Shown in pieces: positions 1 to 13,066 of a DNA stretch of 64,000 bases (position 1 is its first letter; the number at the start of each line of letters is the position of its first letter). Below the pieces are notes generated by a model, which was not told the origin of the DNA, did no database searches, and was given only the letters and a program-made list of their open reading frames with translations. The stretch lies in contig CM073546.1 in assembly GCA_037074615.1 (NCBI GenBank), positions 14,253,501-14,317,500 of the forward strand, given 5' to 3'. The stretch comes from Leucaena leucocephala. Its lineage: Eukaryota > Streptophyta > Magnoliopsida > Fabales > Fabaceae. Both the position numbers and the translations under genes were made by a program.

Positions 1-2440
1 CTTTTCCTCAGTTTATTGAAACTTTGTAGTTGTGATATTGCCTTAAATTTCCTGCTGCAACATGTGCGTAATTAAGGTCTCAACTTTTGTCACGATGCGT
101 TCATTTTCTTTTAATTTAACTAAAGTAATCAATAATTGCCAAGGTACATAAATATTAAGGAATACTAATATATTGATCTTGACAGTTTTTATAAAGTTTT
201 AATATAATCTCTAAACTTTATCTCGATACAAAGATTTAATTTTTTCTAAATTTTACAAGCCAACAACTCTTTAAGCCATTTTTTTTGAAGAAATTAAAGA
301 ATGCTGTATAGTACTATCAGATAAATATATAGAAGATAAGAATGGCTAATAATTATTAATTAGTTTTCTTAAGGGCCAATTAAGTTCTTTATATATACTT
401 TCAGGAGGCTAAGGGGATGACGATGGCGATGGAGATAGAGTAATAAAAAGGGACCAAATTGATCATATGTTAAACATATATTCAATTGAATCAATAGTTG
501 GAAGAAAAATAGATAAATTAAGAATATTGACTTGTGTATAAATATATTTAATACGACAAACAAAATGATATACTTTCATGAAGTTTCAATAATAATAGGG
601 AGGTTGATCTCTGGACTCAACAATAACGATGGAATATACATTCATTATTAGCGTATATTCAAATCAATCATAGTTGGCAGAAAAATCATATAATAAATAT
701 TGACTTTTGAGGAGACTGGGGGTCAATAATTCAGATATGAAGTTATATATATATATATATATATATGGGTGGCAACCTTCTTTAATTATTATTATTTGTA
801 GTCTTCATCTATATTTGTCAGTTATATATACAAATTATTTGCGTGTCAAACTATACATTCAAGCCTAATTAATAATGTATGCTATAATTTATCAGTTTGT
901 ACCTGGATTGATTGTGAAAATATATATTATTTTTTGGATATTGGAACAAAGAAGTGGAACTCAATATTTGAATTTAGGTCCAAATTCAATTAATTTTGTT
1001 TTAGGTATCTTCGATTTTAATTTTGTAAATATAAATGCAAAAAATAAATTAACAAGTATAGAGTTAATTAAGTCATTGTTGGTCTTTCTTAAAATTATTA
1101 CTCATTTTTTTCAAAAAAAAAAAAACAAAAGGATGCCATGATTTTCTTGCGCAGCCCACTAGAGTATCCTTCATTTTTTTTCTAGCAAGAATGAGTCAAT
1201 TTTATTAATATTCAAAAAAATTATTACACTCACTAAATATCATCATGTATAAAAAAAATAAAGCAATAAAACCTGTGATACAATACAACCTATGAAAAAC
1301 AGTAAAACATATAAACTTAAAATACAACCTATATATATATTTCATAACAAACTATCCTTCTTTAACAAAATTATTTAATTGGTATTTTGTACCATTTTTT
1401 TATTTAATCAAGGGTATGATCCCTTTCCATATTTAGAGGGCAAATGATTTTCAACTCTCCTAATAAGTGTATTTCTTATATTTAAACTTATATTCTCCTT
1501 CTTAAAGGATAGAGCCGCTTATCATCCTAGCTAAAGGTAAAAATAGATTAGGCTTTTAATAGGGACTTCTGCCTTAGTCTAGTTAAAGTTTAATAAGGCC
1601 TTGCCTATTTAGTAAAGAGGTCAAGCTTCAGATTTATTTAAAAGTTTATTGATTTAAATAAGCTAAATTTTTTCCTAAAGCCTATAGACCTAGCCTATTT
1701 AATTATATATAGGATGTAAATATGCTCAAAACTTATTTAGAGCCTTCTATTTATGAATATATAGGCTTTGAAATATACTAAAAATTTATATAAATATATA
1801 TTTTAATATGGTTAAAGCCTACTTATGACCTTCAAACCTTCAAATAGAAGGCCGTGTAAGTATGCGTCTAAAAAGATTTTAGGCCTAGCAAACCTTTCAA
1901 ATGCTCAAGTCTAAGCCTAACAAAATCATGACTAGGCTCAAGCCTAAACCCAGGTTTTATATTCTTGTTATAAATTCATGTCTATTTAGTCAAAGCTTGA
2001 CCTAATTTGACCTAACATATCTATTTAATCAAAGCCTAACTTGATTTGACCTAACATATTTATATTACTAATCCCAACCAACAGCTTGTTAATTATACTG
2101 GTTACTATTAATTAATTTAAGTTTAAACATAATTAGTTTTATCTTCAAGAAATATCCTAAACTACCTACGTATAATTGTCTTTTGCCAATAAAATATGTA
2201 AATATACTCAGCTAAATGCAATGCTTCCAAAGATCAAATGGGAAAGTTTATTGTTTGGTGGAAAAAATGTAATAAGTGATTCAAAGAGAATGACTACCAT
2301 AATACCACTCGCGACAAATAGTACGTTGTATTTTGGTTAGATTCACAATAATGGGTGCAAAAACCCTCATGCTGGCCAGAAGTATGGTAAATTCAAAACG
2401 GTGTCAACAATTTCAAAAAGTTTGATGATGTACTACGATA
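1..2440. other. AT-rich intergenic DNA, no gene seen
   Basis: No reading frame here has a recognisable domain; the short open frames are low-complexity. The stretch contains a TA microsatellite near 742-766 and, at about 1500-2070, a block rich in repeated 'aagcctaa' / 'aggcct' words. That block ends in a 40-bp tandem pair built on 'tgacctaacata' (about 1979-2060). It looks like an old transposon relic, but I could not define its ends or assign a family. Confidence 0.5.
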
Positions 2441-2447
2441 TTGTTTC

Positions 2448-3110
2448 CCCCATGCCATGATTTGGAAATTTGAATTTTTTTTCATTTATGTAATTATTTT
2501 TTTACCATGCACATGATTTTTTTATTAAAAGTACAATCAAATATTAAATATAAATATGTCTTTTAAGGAGAATTTGGGTAATAGTTTATCATATTGTAAG
2601 GACTAACATCTTCCATTAAAAATAAACCCATTATTTCTTTTATGTAATTAGCCCATTTACGGATAATTCTCTTAAAATTCTTTTTTTTTGTTAATCTATC
2701 TATATAAATCATATACTTTACTATGCTACGTTTGGCACAAAGTTTTGTTGAAGTGGGAATTTCTCCTTTTTAGCTCAAAAAATTTAATGGAGGCATTTCC
2801 TTCAAGCCACATGATTTGAAAATTTGAAACTTTTTTATGTAATCATATATGGGTCTTTAATTGAAAAATACTTAAAGTCTAACAATACCTCAAATACTAT
2901 TATCTTCAATAAAAAGATATTTATATTTAGAAAAAAATGTTTAGTTCTTTAAATATTGTTGCCCCATTTAGAGATAATTATCTCAAAATAGTTTTTTTTT
3001 TCTTCTTTGATTCAAATCTTAGATTCTACTAGTGCTATGTTTGGTACAAGGTTCTTTAAGTGGGAATTCCTCTTATTTGGCTAAAAAAAAAAAAAATAAT
3101 AACGGAGGCC
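2448..3110. repeat. Diverged tandem duplication, unit about 310-355 bp
   Basis: Landmarks occur twice in the same order. 'catgatttggaaatttgaa' at about 2455 matches 'catgatttgaaaatttgaa' at about 2810, and 'tgctacgtttggcac' at 2724 matches 'tgctatgtttggtac' at 3033. The intervening text (aagtgggaatt..., ggaggc..ttcctt) also repeats. The two spacings differ (about 355 and 309), so indels have accumulated. It is non-coding. Confidence 0.6.
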
Positions 3111-3257
3111 TTCCTTTAAAAATGTGGGGTTTTGGTCCTTTTGGAGGGAACGTTTTTAATTGAAGCATTTTTATGCAATATTATTACCTTGTAATAAAAT
3201 TAAATTCTCAAATTTCCCTCAAACTCTTTCACATCTTCTCCACTTGGATTAACTCTA

Positions 3258-3860
3258 ACAAAGATTCTCCCATGAACTCTATTGAACCAAAAAGGGAAAA
3301 TTTGTACTAAATTTTTTTTATTCATGAGCAATATTGTCCTGAAAGTTTTTTTTTAATTCAAGATTACTCTAAAAATATTAAAATAGAATAATGTTATCCT
3401 TACTATTAAAATATTAATAGTCAACATCAATTTTTTAACTGGATGAGATAATAATATTGTTAAATTTTAAAATTTTTTAGACGAACCCAATAAAAAATTT
3501 CAAAAGTAACAAAGATTCTCCCATGAACTCTATTGAACCAAAAATAGTGTAAAGGGTATACAATTTCTTACAAGTATGCTCAATCCAACTATAATTTGTT
3601 ATAGAGTTAAGGGGCAAATTTGTACTTTTTTATTCATGAGTAATATTGTCCAAAGTTTTTTTTTAGATTCAATATTACTCTAAAAATATTAAAATAAAAT
3701 AATGTTACTTTTACTATTAAAATATTAATAATCAACATCAATTTTTTAATAGTTAACATTAATTTTTTAACTGTGTGAGATAATAATATTGTTAAGTTTT
3801 AAAATTTTTGATACGATATTGAATCTAATAAAAAATTTTAAAAGTAACATTACTCTGAGA
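3258..3860. repeat. Second tandem duplication, unit about 250-318 bp
   Basis: The phrase 'aacaaagattctcccatgaa' occurs at about 3257 and again at about 3507. It is followed both times by 'tttgtact...ttattcatgag.aatattgtcc' and by a long AT-rich block with 'attactctaaaaatatt' and 'gagataataatattgtta'. The second copy carries an extra segment of roughly 68 bp after the start phrase. It is non-coding and lies about 1 kb downstream of the 3' end of the MYB gene. Confidence 0.65.
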
Positions 3861-4856
3861 ATCTTTTGGGATAAATTTACATCTTATTCTTTGGTTGTAA
3901 GTTCATAGTTTATGCCTTGATAATATTCCAAGCTTCCTTAAAGTTGGTGTGAAAGAGCTTTTATATATCGCTCTCTTTTTGTTATTATTTGAAAACAAAA
4001 AAATTTCTCTATCCTATTGACTTGAGTATATTACTTCATAAAAGGGGTCAACAAATGAGAAATCATTATCAATTTGAAGACTCGTTTTTTTTGTTTTACT
4101 CAAGTAGTATATATAATAGTAGTACCTAATCAAGGTTGTTTTCATGTTCAAATCTGATGGAAATTTTTGACAGAGAAAATGTCACAATCATGTTAGTAAT
4201 TAAATGAAGAATACATTAACATCATCCACCTAACCCCCCCCCCCAACTTGCAAAGTGGTGGATAGTTCTTGTTTACCAACACAATAATATTCAATACTAC
4301 TCACAAGTCATGGATTCAAATAATAAACAATATGTATCATCATTTTTATGTATAGTTCAATATTCTAACAAATAATACCCCTAATCAATCACCTCTTGCT
4401 TCTTGTATGACTTTTGTGAGAAATAAGAAAATACCCCCCAATATAATCTAGATTTTCTAAAAAACTCACACAGAAAAAAGCCAGAGATAAAAATATGAAA
4501 AAAAATATACTATAATATCATAAGAAAAAAATATAATTACTAAAAAGTCTATAATAAGTTATTAGTATTGCTCACTTATTGTTCAACTTTTTTTGCAATT
4601 ATATTTGTTCTGTAAAACTTCAAAGTGTGTTTTTTTTTAAGAATATAGAAATGAGTCTTACTTCTGCACATATGAGTTTCACATAAGACTCACTCCTCTT
4701 TCTTTTTCTTTATCTTTCTCTAATTTGAAGTACGTGTTTTTGAGAATCCTCCTCCCTAGTAAAAGTCACAAAGTGATTTTTGAACTTGTAATCACTTGGA
4801 CTTTTGTCACTAATTAAAACTACTTATGACTTATGTATTAATTTACTTTTGATCAC

Positions 4857-7463
4857 TTAAAGATTGTAAATTTCAGGCCAAGAGGACCATGCTGATGATT
4901 CCAGAAAATCCATGTCTGCATGATCATCAACAATATTCCTTGCCAGGTTGAATCCTTTCGATGATGTTCCCAATCCAAGTTCATTCTCTAATTCACGAAA
5001 CCACTTGTTCTTGTCTGCATCATCTTCAGAAGAAGCACTTGGGACCTGAAAATCATTTGATTGGAAGGATTCTGGATTCTCCAGAATGTTCCAGATGTCA
5101 AAGTCCATTGTATCCATTGGAATTTGAAGCAGAGGATCTTCGTCGTCTTTAAGCAAAGACTCTAGAATCTGTTCATCTTCATCTTCTGGTTTTAATGAAT
5201 GATCATCTGAAGAAGAGAATGAAGCTGGTGACTGTTTTGGGTCCTCCTCTGTGAGGACGCCATTGACAGGACCTTCATTGGGAACTTTTTTCTCTGAGTC
5301 TTGATCCATTTTCTCAGAGGAAGAAGATGAATCAGAGGACAGAGTAGTAGTTATGGAAGATGAGAGATCAGCAACATTATTGGATTTTGAGAGCTTATTA
5401 GGTTTTAATCTTTTCTTGAGATGTGTGTTCCAAACATTCTTGATCTCATTGTCTGTTCTTCCTGGCAAAAGAGATGCAATCTTTGACCACCTGAAACCAA
5501 TTTGTTTGCAACCACAATTATTAATCTCTTATCAAACCCTTAAATGAAAATAAACTTGTTTATCAACAAAAACAAGCATATTTTGACAGCAATTATGCCC
5601 TTATAGTTATATAAAGAGAAACATAATTCAATTTAAAGATAATTATTTACCTCCTTTTGTATAGTTTTTAAAGAAAAGAGTATTATCATAAATAATTGTT
5701 CAAAAGTAACCATCTATCAAAAATCAGCATAAGAGATAAAATTTAGAACAATTAGTAAAAAAATTTATTTAAAAATTTTACTAGTAAAAAAAATTGACTT
5801 GAGTCCGAGTACGGACACTCTCTGTATATAAAAATATATTAGGTCTTTATGATTAATAAAATTTTTAAACAATGATTTTCTACCTATTTTCAGTAAAATT
5901 TATAGGAAGCAAGCAATAAGGGGTGAGAGAGGGATTGAGGTAAGGAGATGAAGAATTACTTGTTTCCTAAGGCATGGTGAAGCCTTATGATGGTGTCTTC
6001 TTCTTCCTTAGAAAAGTTGCCACGCTTCACATCAGGCCTCAAGTAGTTGATCCATCTCAAACGACAGCTTTTCCCACATCTCACCAATCCTAACACCCAC
6101 ATATATCCCACACCACAAAAATTATTCTTCAATAATTTCTTGTTAAAAATTAAAACTTTATTGATAAACTTTCATTCCAAGTATTTAATAAATATTATGC
6201 AAAAATAAATAAAAGACATATCAGATGTACGGACACACGATTATAACACGTGCAAGGTTATTAGTGATTATTTTAATTACTTGATGTTTACTTTTAATAT
6301 CCAAAAGAAAAGAAGGATATGAAAGAGTGTAAATGTGGATTTTAGTGTGTTATTCTGCTTTGATGGGAATTGAAATTGTAGGTTTTTTCCCCCTCTTTTT
6401 ACAGAAAGGCACAGGAATATTGGGGGCAAAATGAATATGGTAGTTTTCCATAACTGGAATGAGACTCAAGCCGCCTAGGTAGGTGAGCATGCATCATCAT
6501 CAGAAATATTGTATTATTATATTTGATTTTCTGGGGTCCAAGATTCCAATATTTGGTAGTGGGATGGCCCAGAATTTGACCTAATAAAAAAATACTCCAT
6601 AATAAAATATTGCATCTTGTCATCATTTTAAATTTTGTAAATCAATATTAATATTAAAACACGTATATATATATATATAACAAATTTTACTATTTACGAA
6701 TGGCAAATAATATAATTTATTTTTAGACTCGAACTAACCTGCCCATTGCTTAGGACAACTAATACGATAAAATAAAAGAAAAATGATAAAAAAATCTAGA
6801 AAATAGTAAATATCAATGCAGAATTTTTTATTGTTAATATTAATTTTATTTCTATTACTGTTGTTAACAAACCTAATTTAAAATTTATCATTTTTTAAGT
6901 TTTTTCTGTCATTTTCTCTAAAATAAATAAAAATAAAAGGAATAAATATTTCACATACATATATACTATTTTTGTTAAAAAAAATACTTGAATACTTGTT
7001 CACACGCGAAACAAAAAAAAAATCAGCATCGCGTTCATTACAAACATCTCAAACTCCAATACAATAATAATACAGCTTCAATTCTGAAAAAATTTGCAGG
7101 TTTTGCAGAGAAGCCATACATTTGCTGATTAACATGGCTTACTCATGAACAAACAAACAAAGCCACAGACTCCTACGCCTTAGTTTTCTGATACAGAAAA
7201 CTGCAGATTTAAGAGAAGCCATAGAGCAATATATATAATGCATTTTACAAGCACTGAAACTGCAAAACTCTTGAAGACGACCCATATGAAGAGAATGAGA
7301 ATTCAGACGAATAATAACACATACCTGCAAGCTTAGGAAGAGCTCTCCAGTTATCATGGCCATGTTTGTGGATGAAGGAAATGAGTTTAAGGTCTTCTTC
7401 AGGACTCCATGGTCCTCTCTTGACTTTTGTTTTATCACAGCAAGGTGCTCTTCCTTTCCCCAT
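4857..7463 (-). CDS. MYB58: R2R3-MYB transcription factor, subgroup 3 (MYB58/MYB63-like)
   Basis: Three exons on the minus strand: 7463-7325, 6089-5960 and 5490-4857. The 1235-bp and 469-bp introns have GT-AG ends, and the joined product is 300 aa. The first intron splits the Gly47 codon and exon 2 is 130 nt, the classic R2R3-MYB structure. The start reads MGKGRAPCCDKTKVKRGPW. R2 has Trp19, Trp39 and Trp59; R3 has Phe72, Trp91 and Trp110, followed by LPGRTDNEIKN. The DLx2Rx3L bHLH-binding signature is not satisfied. The acidic, Ser-rich C-terminus contains FDIWNILENPESF (about 220-232) and KWFRELENELGL (about 252-263). These correspond to the C-terminal motifs I recall for Arabidopsis MYB58/63, activators of lignin genes in secondary walls. 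The role is inferred from the family. MYB10/72-type paralogues of the same subgroup are the main alternative. An oddity is Val49 where Leu is usual (GLVRCGKSC). Confidence 0.9.
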
Positions 7464-7654
7464 TATTTTATCTTCTCCGACAAAAAATTTGCAGAAGAGA
7501 CCTTAATTTCTGGGTTTTCTGATCTGATAAGCTAGCACACTGCTTCTTCATATATATGCATCTTCATATTCTTCTCTCTAAAGTCTCAAGTGAGGAGAAG
7601 AGAAGAGGGAGAGGTATGCCTAAGATATGAGCCCACACGAATAAGGCTTGTGCA

Positions 7655-7664
7655 ATATATATAG
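7655..7664 (-). promoter_or_regulatory. Candidate TATA box of the MYB gene
   Basis: On the minus strand a TATATAT run lies about 190 bp upstream of the MYB ATG. It is followed by a CT-rich stretch (about 7575-7610 read in reverse) typical of plant leaders. Position and composition fit a core promoter; no transcription start can be read from sequence. Confidence 0.45.
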
Positions 7665-9602
7665 AAGGATATGTTCCAGCCAAGATTGTGTTTCATGTTT
7701 ATTATATTTTTTTATTATTTTCTGTGTGATTTACTGAAATCTCCCTAACTTTGTTGTTTTAAAAAAAAAAAATAGAATTTCCACAAAGGTAAAACTATAT
7801 ATGCAAATAGCCAAGCTAGGATTGAGATTATAACCAATCATGTCTAATGATCTGTAATGAGTTTGGATTCTCTCTGTTGAAAAGTAATTTATTTTAAATA
7901 GTATCTTGTCGCTTAGCCGTTTTAGGGAGTAACTTTTGTTCAGTATGTTTGAACTGTTCAAATCAATCGAATGGTTAGAATTTATTTAAAATTATTATTA
8001 TTATTTTGAACCAAAAATAAAATCTTTAAAGTTTTTCATTGCTAATTGAAATGACCACCACAAGACATCGATAATTTCTTTCCCATCAATATTTGAAAAA
8101 TCTGCGGTGGAGAGTCTTGCACACATCATTTCATCGTGCAGCATTAAATTTTTTTGTTTTCTTTTTTTTATTTGTTATCAATATTCCAATTTAAATAGTT
8201 TGCATATAATTGTTATGAAAACAAGCTTTTGCATCAAACGGGTGTTAATCACATTCCAAACTTTGATGTAAATTAAAGTTTAATTTTTCATAAGGATATG
8301 AATTTTTCATTTATTGGTATATTCGTTGTTGTATTGCTTATTTAATTTCAAAATAATATGGATAACTAATTCTTTGAAAAAGAATTTTCTAATAATAGCC
8401 AAAAATTTTACAAACACCCAATTTACTTCTTATTAATTATGATTCCTTTCCTTAAATTCTATTATTTTATCTTCAAACTTTTGAATTTTATATTAATTAA
8501 TCCTTATGATTTTATAGGGATCTCTTTGTGGAGAAATATATCTATCAAATGTGACTTGGGATGATGTAAAGGGATCAAAGAGAATTCCAGCCCCCCCGTC
8601 CATAAGTGGGTTGAGTAATCATATTAATCATTCGTATCGATCTACATTAAAAAGATTAATTATTTAATTGAGTATTATTGCATTTTTCTACCATATATAA
8701 ATTAAATATTCACAATATTAGTCACAGGCATAACATAGTTATAATTAAATTTAATTACATACGTTGTTACTAATTAATATGATTAAAATAATATTAGTCA
8801 CAGGTCATATTTTTTATTTATAAGTGACGTCACGGATGATATAATTTAGTATGGGATTTTTCCTCCCCAGATGACTTTTATTACGCAAACCCAACAGAAA
8901 TTTAATTAGTAGTAGGTGCTGCTTCAACTGATTAATTATATAAAATTAATCAGTTGCTTCGCCTCATTTGACTAGTCGATGTGTAAATTCAACAACTAAT
9001 AACAACAAGATTAAAATATTTTTTTTTTGCCAGCTAGCTCGGTTGGCCAGGAAAAAAAAATTAAGGTACAAGCTAGCTAGGATGATATAAATTATAAAAA
9101 ATTAAATTTAATTAATAATTCAGATTTTAAAATGTTTCTATTAAAGATTTTAAAAATTAAAATTACTTCTAAAGATATGTGTATTAAATTTTGCAAGAGT
9201 GACAAAATTTATTAAAATTTGATCGATATAATGATGATAATTTATCTAAACCTTGTTAGTAAGTCGTGTAAAATTTAATACCAAATTTAATATTAAAACA
9301 TGATAATAACTTTTAAGATCTATTTTAACATAATATTTAAAGTTTTGGACCCTTGTATATAAATTTTCCTGAATTATATATATGATAATTTGGCACATGT
9401 GCTTTCTCCTCCCTCAATTATTTTTTTTTTCTTGGAGGAAGACTTCATCTTATTTATTCTTTAAAAAAATATTTTATCATTAAGGTCACAATTGTACTCA
9501 TTAAATAAGATAATATTAAGCATCCCTCAATTAGACTAATTGCTCATGTATGTAGATTTTCTTAATTATTTTTGAATTTTGGGTACATCGAGATGTATTA
9601 TA

Positions 9603-10113
9603 GGGCCCGTTTGGATATGATTTTAAAAATAGGCTTATAAAAAAAGGGTTTTTGAACAGTTTATAGAAAAGGGCTTTTGAAGAAGAGATTATGAAAAAAA
9701 AATGGTTTTGAATAAATGAGTGTTTGGATAGTTATTTCCAAAAGTACTTTTATTATTGGTAAATTATAAAAAAGGGTATGAGTATTAAATGAGAAGAGAT
9801 AAGAGATGAGAGGAGAGAGGGTGTAAGAAAGAAAAGAGAGAAAAAGTAGGAGAGATGGTGTAAGAAAAAATTGGAGAGAGGATAGATAGTGTAAGAAAAA
9901 GTAGGGGTAATATAGTAATTGGTTAGTTCATAAGTGGTTTACTGTTCTATAAACTACTCTGACTAGTTTATCTGAAACTTTTATTTTAAACTATAGTTTA
10001 GTCCAAAAGTCCGTTTGAACAAATATGACTGTTTGTTTTAAAAAAAAATTAAACCTAGATTTTGAGCTAAACTTTAGTTTTAAACCAATGTTTGACATTT
10101 TCCAAACATGCAC
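9603..10113. mobile_element. Putative MITE (GGGCCCGTTTGGA terminus)
   Basis: The left end begins GGGCCCGTTTGGATATG. The right end, read in reverse complement, is TGTGCATGTTTGGAAAATG, so the two share an inverted GTTTGGA.A..ATG core. The roughly 510-bp interior is non-coding and purine-rich in the middle. Left ends of the form GGGCCxGTTTGG are common in plant hAT and Harbinger-type MITEs. I could not find a clear target-site duplication, so the family is uncertain. Confidence 0.45.
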
Positions 10114-11010
10114 ATAAAGAGAGATACTTGCGCAAGAAATTGAAGATATTTAGATAAACCTTCTCCATTAAAATTAAAGGAAAATAGTATTCATTTATCT
10201 TGATTTTTGTCCTCTATATATTTGTCCTTCGCCACTTATTGATTTATACAAATGAGTCTTGGATTGATGCTTTTAACTAGGGGACTTTTTTATCATATTA
10301 ATTAATTAAATATTATCTCTAACAAATATAATGTTTAAAAAAGGACAAATTCTAGTTGGTCTGTTGGGTTTGCAATAGTTTTCCATAATTAATTAAAAAT
10401 TATATTAATATAAATTCATTTGTCAATCCAACATCCATCTTAATGAATTAATAAGATATAACAGCAAGTGAAATGCTCATCTAAAATATAATTATATCCC
10501 TTTCTTATAATTTATACTCCATATTTGATTTTCGAATTTTGGAGGGAAGCAAAAATTAAAATTTTGAATAATATATAAGAGGTGACTTTGAAGGTCAAAT
10601 CCATATAACATTTCATTATATTTTTAAACATTTCAGAAAATTTTAAAATGTTTTGTAACAAAATAAATATGTAAAATATAAGTTTGTGATATTTTTCAAT
10701 ATGGTTAGATGAATCTAAAAGTATGTGGTAAGAATTTAATAAGAACAAGAATTAATGTTCATAAAGTACAAATGTAGGTAAGTCTAGCCAAACTCTTTGG
10801 CTTCTTTTGACTTTACAATGCTTTTCCTTATTTGGGACAAATGTAAGACACCTTATTCTATCCAATAAAAACTAACTTTGATAAGATGTATAATTTCTAT
10901 ATTATTTTTGTTAACATTATTAAATAATATCAATTTTTAGTTAAGGATACATGTCATATATAATATGTACTATATAATATCAATACTCTAAACAAATTTG
11001 TATAATGGTT

Positions 11011-11344
11011 AAAATTATTGTTAGTCTTTACGGTGCAATCAAATTTTAGTTTTAACTCCTATAATTTTAAATTATAATTTTTAATTCCTATAATTTCATA
11101 AAAATTTAGTCTAATTTTAACAATATTAACTAAAAAAATTTGTTAAAAGTATAGGAACTAAAATTAAACTCGTTAAAAGTATAAGAATAAGAATCAAAAT
11201 TACAGTTAATTATTCTTAATGACTTAACACCATTAAATTTAAAATAAATTCTTATGAAACTATAAAAATAAAAAATTATGACTTAAAATTATATAAATTA
11301 AAAGTAAAATTTGATCAAAATGTAAGGAATAACAATAATATTAA
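11011..11344. mobile_element. Foldback MITE with long terminal inverted repeats
   Basis: The first ~100 bp ('attattgttagtctttac', 'caatcaaattttagtttt', 'cctataattt') reappear as the reverse complement at the right end ('aattaaaagtaaaatttgat', 'tgtaaggaataacaataat'). The whole element could therefore fold into one imperfect hairpin. It has no coding capacity. It resembles the element at 29767-30145 in length, layout and several words ('ctttac', 'cctataattttat..aaatt'). Confidence 0.55.
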
Positions 11345-12327
11345 ACCCATAATTAATAATACATTGTTATTTTTCTTTTCTTTTCTTTTTTTGGATAGTA
11401 TCATTGTTCTTTTTCAAATTTCATGTATTGTAACTAATTTTATTTTATATCTAATATAGAAGTCTACTAACATATAGTTTACCATAACCTTATATGGCAA
11501 CTAACATATGTAAAACTTAATCATCAAATTCAACTAAACAGTGGTCATATTCACATTACATACCATAAGCTCTAAGCCCATAATTAATTACATTTGCAAT
11601 GAATTTACACTTATGGTTATATATTACTTTCATATTACATTTCTTGTTCAATGTTAACTATCATACTTTCCCTATTTTTATTATAACTCGCCTTTAAATA
11701 ATCTGCTAAAATTAGTAAAATTGGTCGAAAATTTAAAATTATCCTTTTTTCCCCAAAAATACCCCTAATTAAATGCAATAAATATAAACCCAATTTAATT
11801 CATCCCCTTCAATATATCCCTTTTTCCACCATAATTACTTAATAATATCCATACCAAATAGACTATATAAAAAAATATTAGATACTTCACACTTTACAAA
11901 ATGACATGTAGATAAGAACATAACAAAATTATAAAAATAGCTTATAAATAAGCAGGAATGCTGGAGTATTTAATACTTTGATGCATCTCACAGTGTTCAA
12001 ATACCATTTTCAATGGGGAAAAAAAACAATGACATAGGACCATGTCATGTTGGTGAGAGAATTAAATAATCTATATCTTTATATCTATATACAAAATTTG
12101 TAAGAAGTTATTCGGCTTAGGAATAATAATTCTTGGCTCAGCTTAGATTCTGTATATATTGTATAGAACACGAGACATATTACACATATAATAATCATCA
12201 TTTGTTGGTATTTGGTATCACTATTGTAGTAATTAATAAGAAGAATTCTCATTAAATATAATTAAACTATTAAAGGTAAAATATATTGAAAGAGATTATA
12301 CACCTAATACATGAGACCTTGTCTTAA

Positions 12328-12328
<1 letters not shown>

Positions 12329-12370
<42 letters not shown>
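12329..12370. repeat. (TA)n microsatellite
   Basis: About 21 uninterrupted TA units. Confidence 0.95.
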
Positions 12371-12373
<3 letters not shown>

Positions 12374-13020
12374 GTTTTTACTTAACTCAATCATGATCGA
12401 CTTTAAGAAATATATATAAGTTTAGTATAAAAAAATTATCATGGTTGGAGTTTACTTGAAGGAAGGAAAAGTATCCCTCTAGTCCTAAATGTCCAAAGGA
12501 TTTGTTTTGGGTCATAAATATATAATACATCAATCAATTTAATCTCATAAATTTATATTTTTTATGTATTAAAGAGGGTTTTATTAATTAATGTAGTTTT
12601 AAATATAAATAATTAAAAATGATATTTTAAAAAAATTAACACACATTTAATATAAAATATAAATTTAACTAATTTTTTTTAATTTTTATAAATTAATTAT
12701 CTCACTCTTATTCTACATGCATAACCACAACCACAAGAGAAAGTATAGTTTTTTGAACGGAGCTTTCATTTTCAAGTTTGGTAATATATGATATGTTGAC
12801 CAAGAAGGAAGGTGAAGCATTATAATTATTATGAGATGGAGATGGAGATGGAGATGTAGGGAGAGAGAGGTTCAACCACAATTGATCTTTCCTTCAAGAG
12901 AACTCCAATCAAAGCTACAGGACCATGCACAATCATCCTTGTACAACTTTGGGTCTAAATCCTTCGTATTTTGATTTACTCATTATGATGTGGATGTAAT
13001 CTAGCATTTTACTCAACTAC

Positions 13021-13024
<4 letters not shown>

Positions 13025-13063
<39 letters not shown>
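13025..13063. repeat. (AT)n microsatellite
   Basis: About 19 uninterrupted AT units. Confidence 0.95.

Positions 13064-13066
<3 letters not shown>

Noticed and set aside
4229..4243. Poly-C tract, with poly-G tracts at 13302-13311 and near 44190-44203
   Set aside because: Simple homopolymers, some of them possibly length errors. No G-quadruplex-type spacing and no functional context.
7139..7438. 99-codon minus-strand frame overlapping MYB exon 1
   Set aside because: It is in a different frame and crosses the exon 1/intron 1 border. The MYB frame is unambiguous.
8820..8832. TGACGTCA palindrome as a promoter element
   Set aside because: A bZIP core by chance is plausible, and no gene lies within several kilobases in either orientation.
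9036..9060. 'gccagctagctcggttggcc' as a tRNA or SINE box A
   Set aside because: There is no box B or tRNA fold downstream; a run of A follows immediately.
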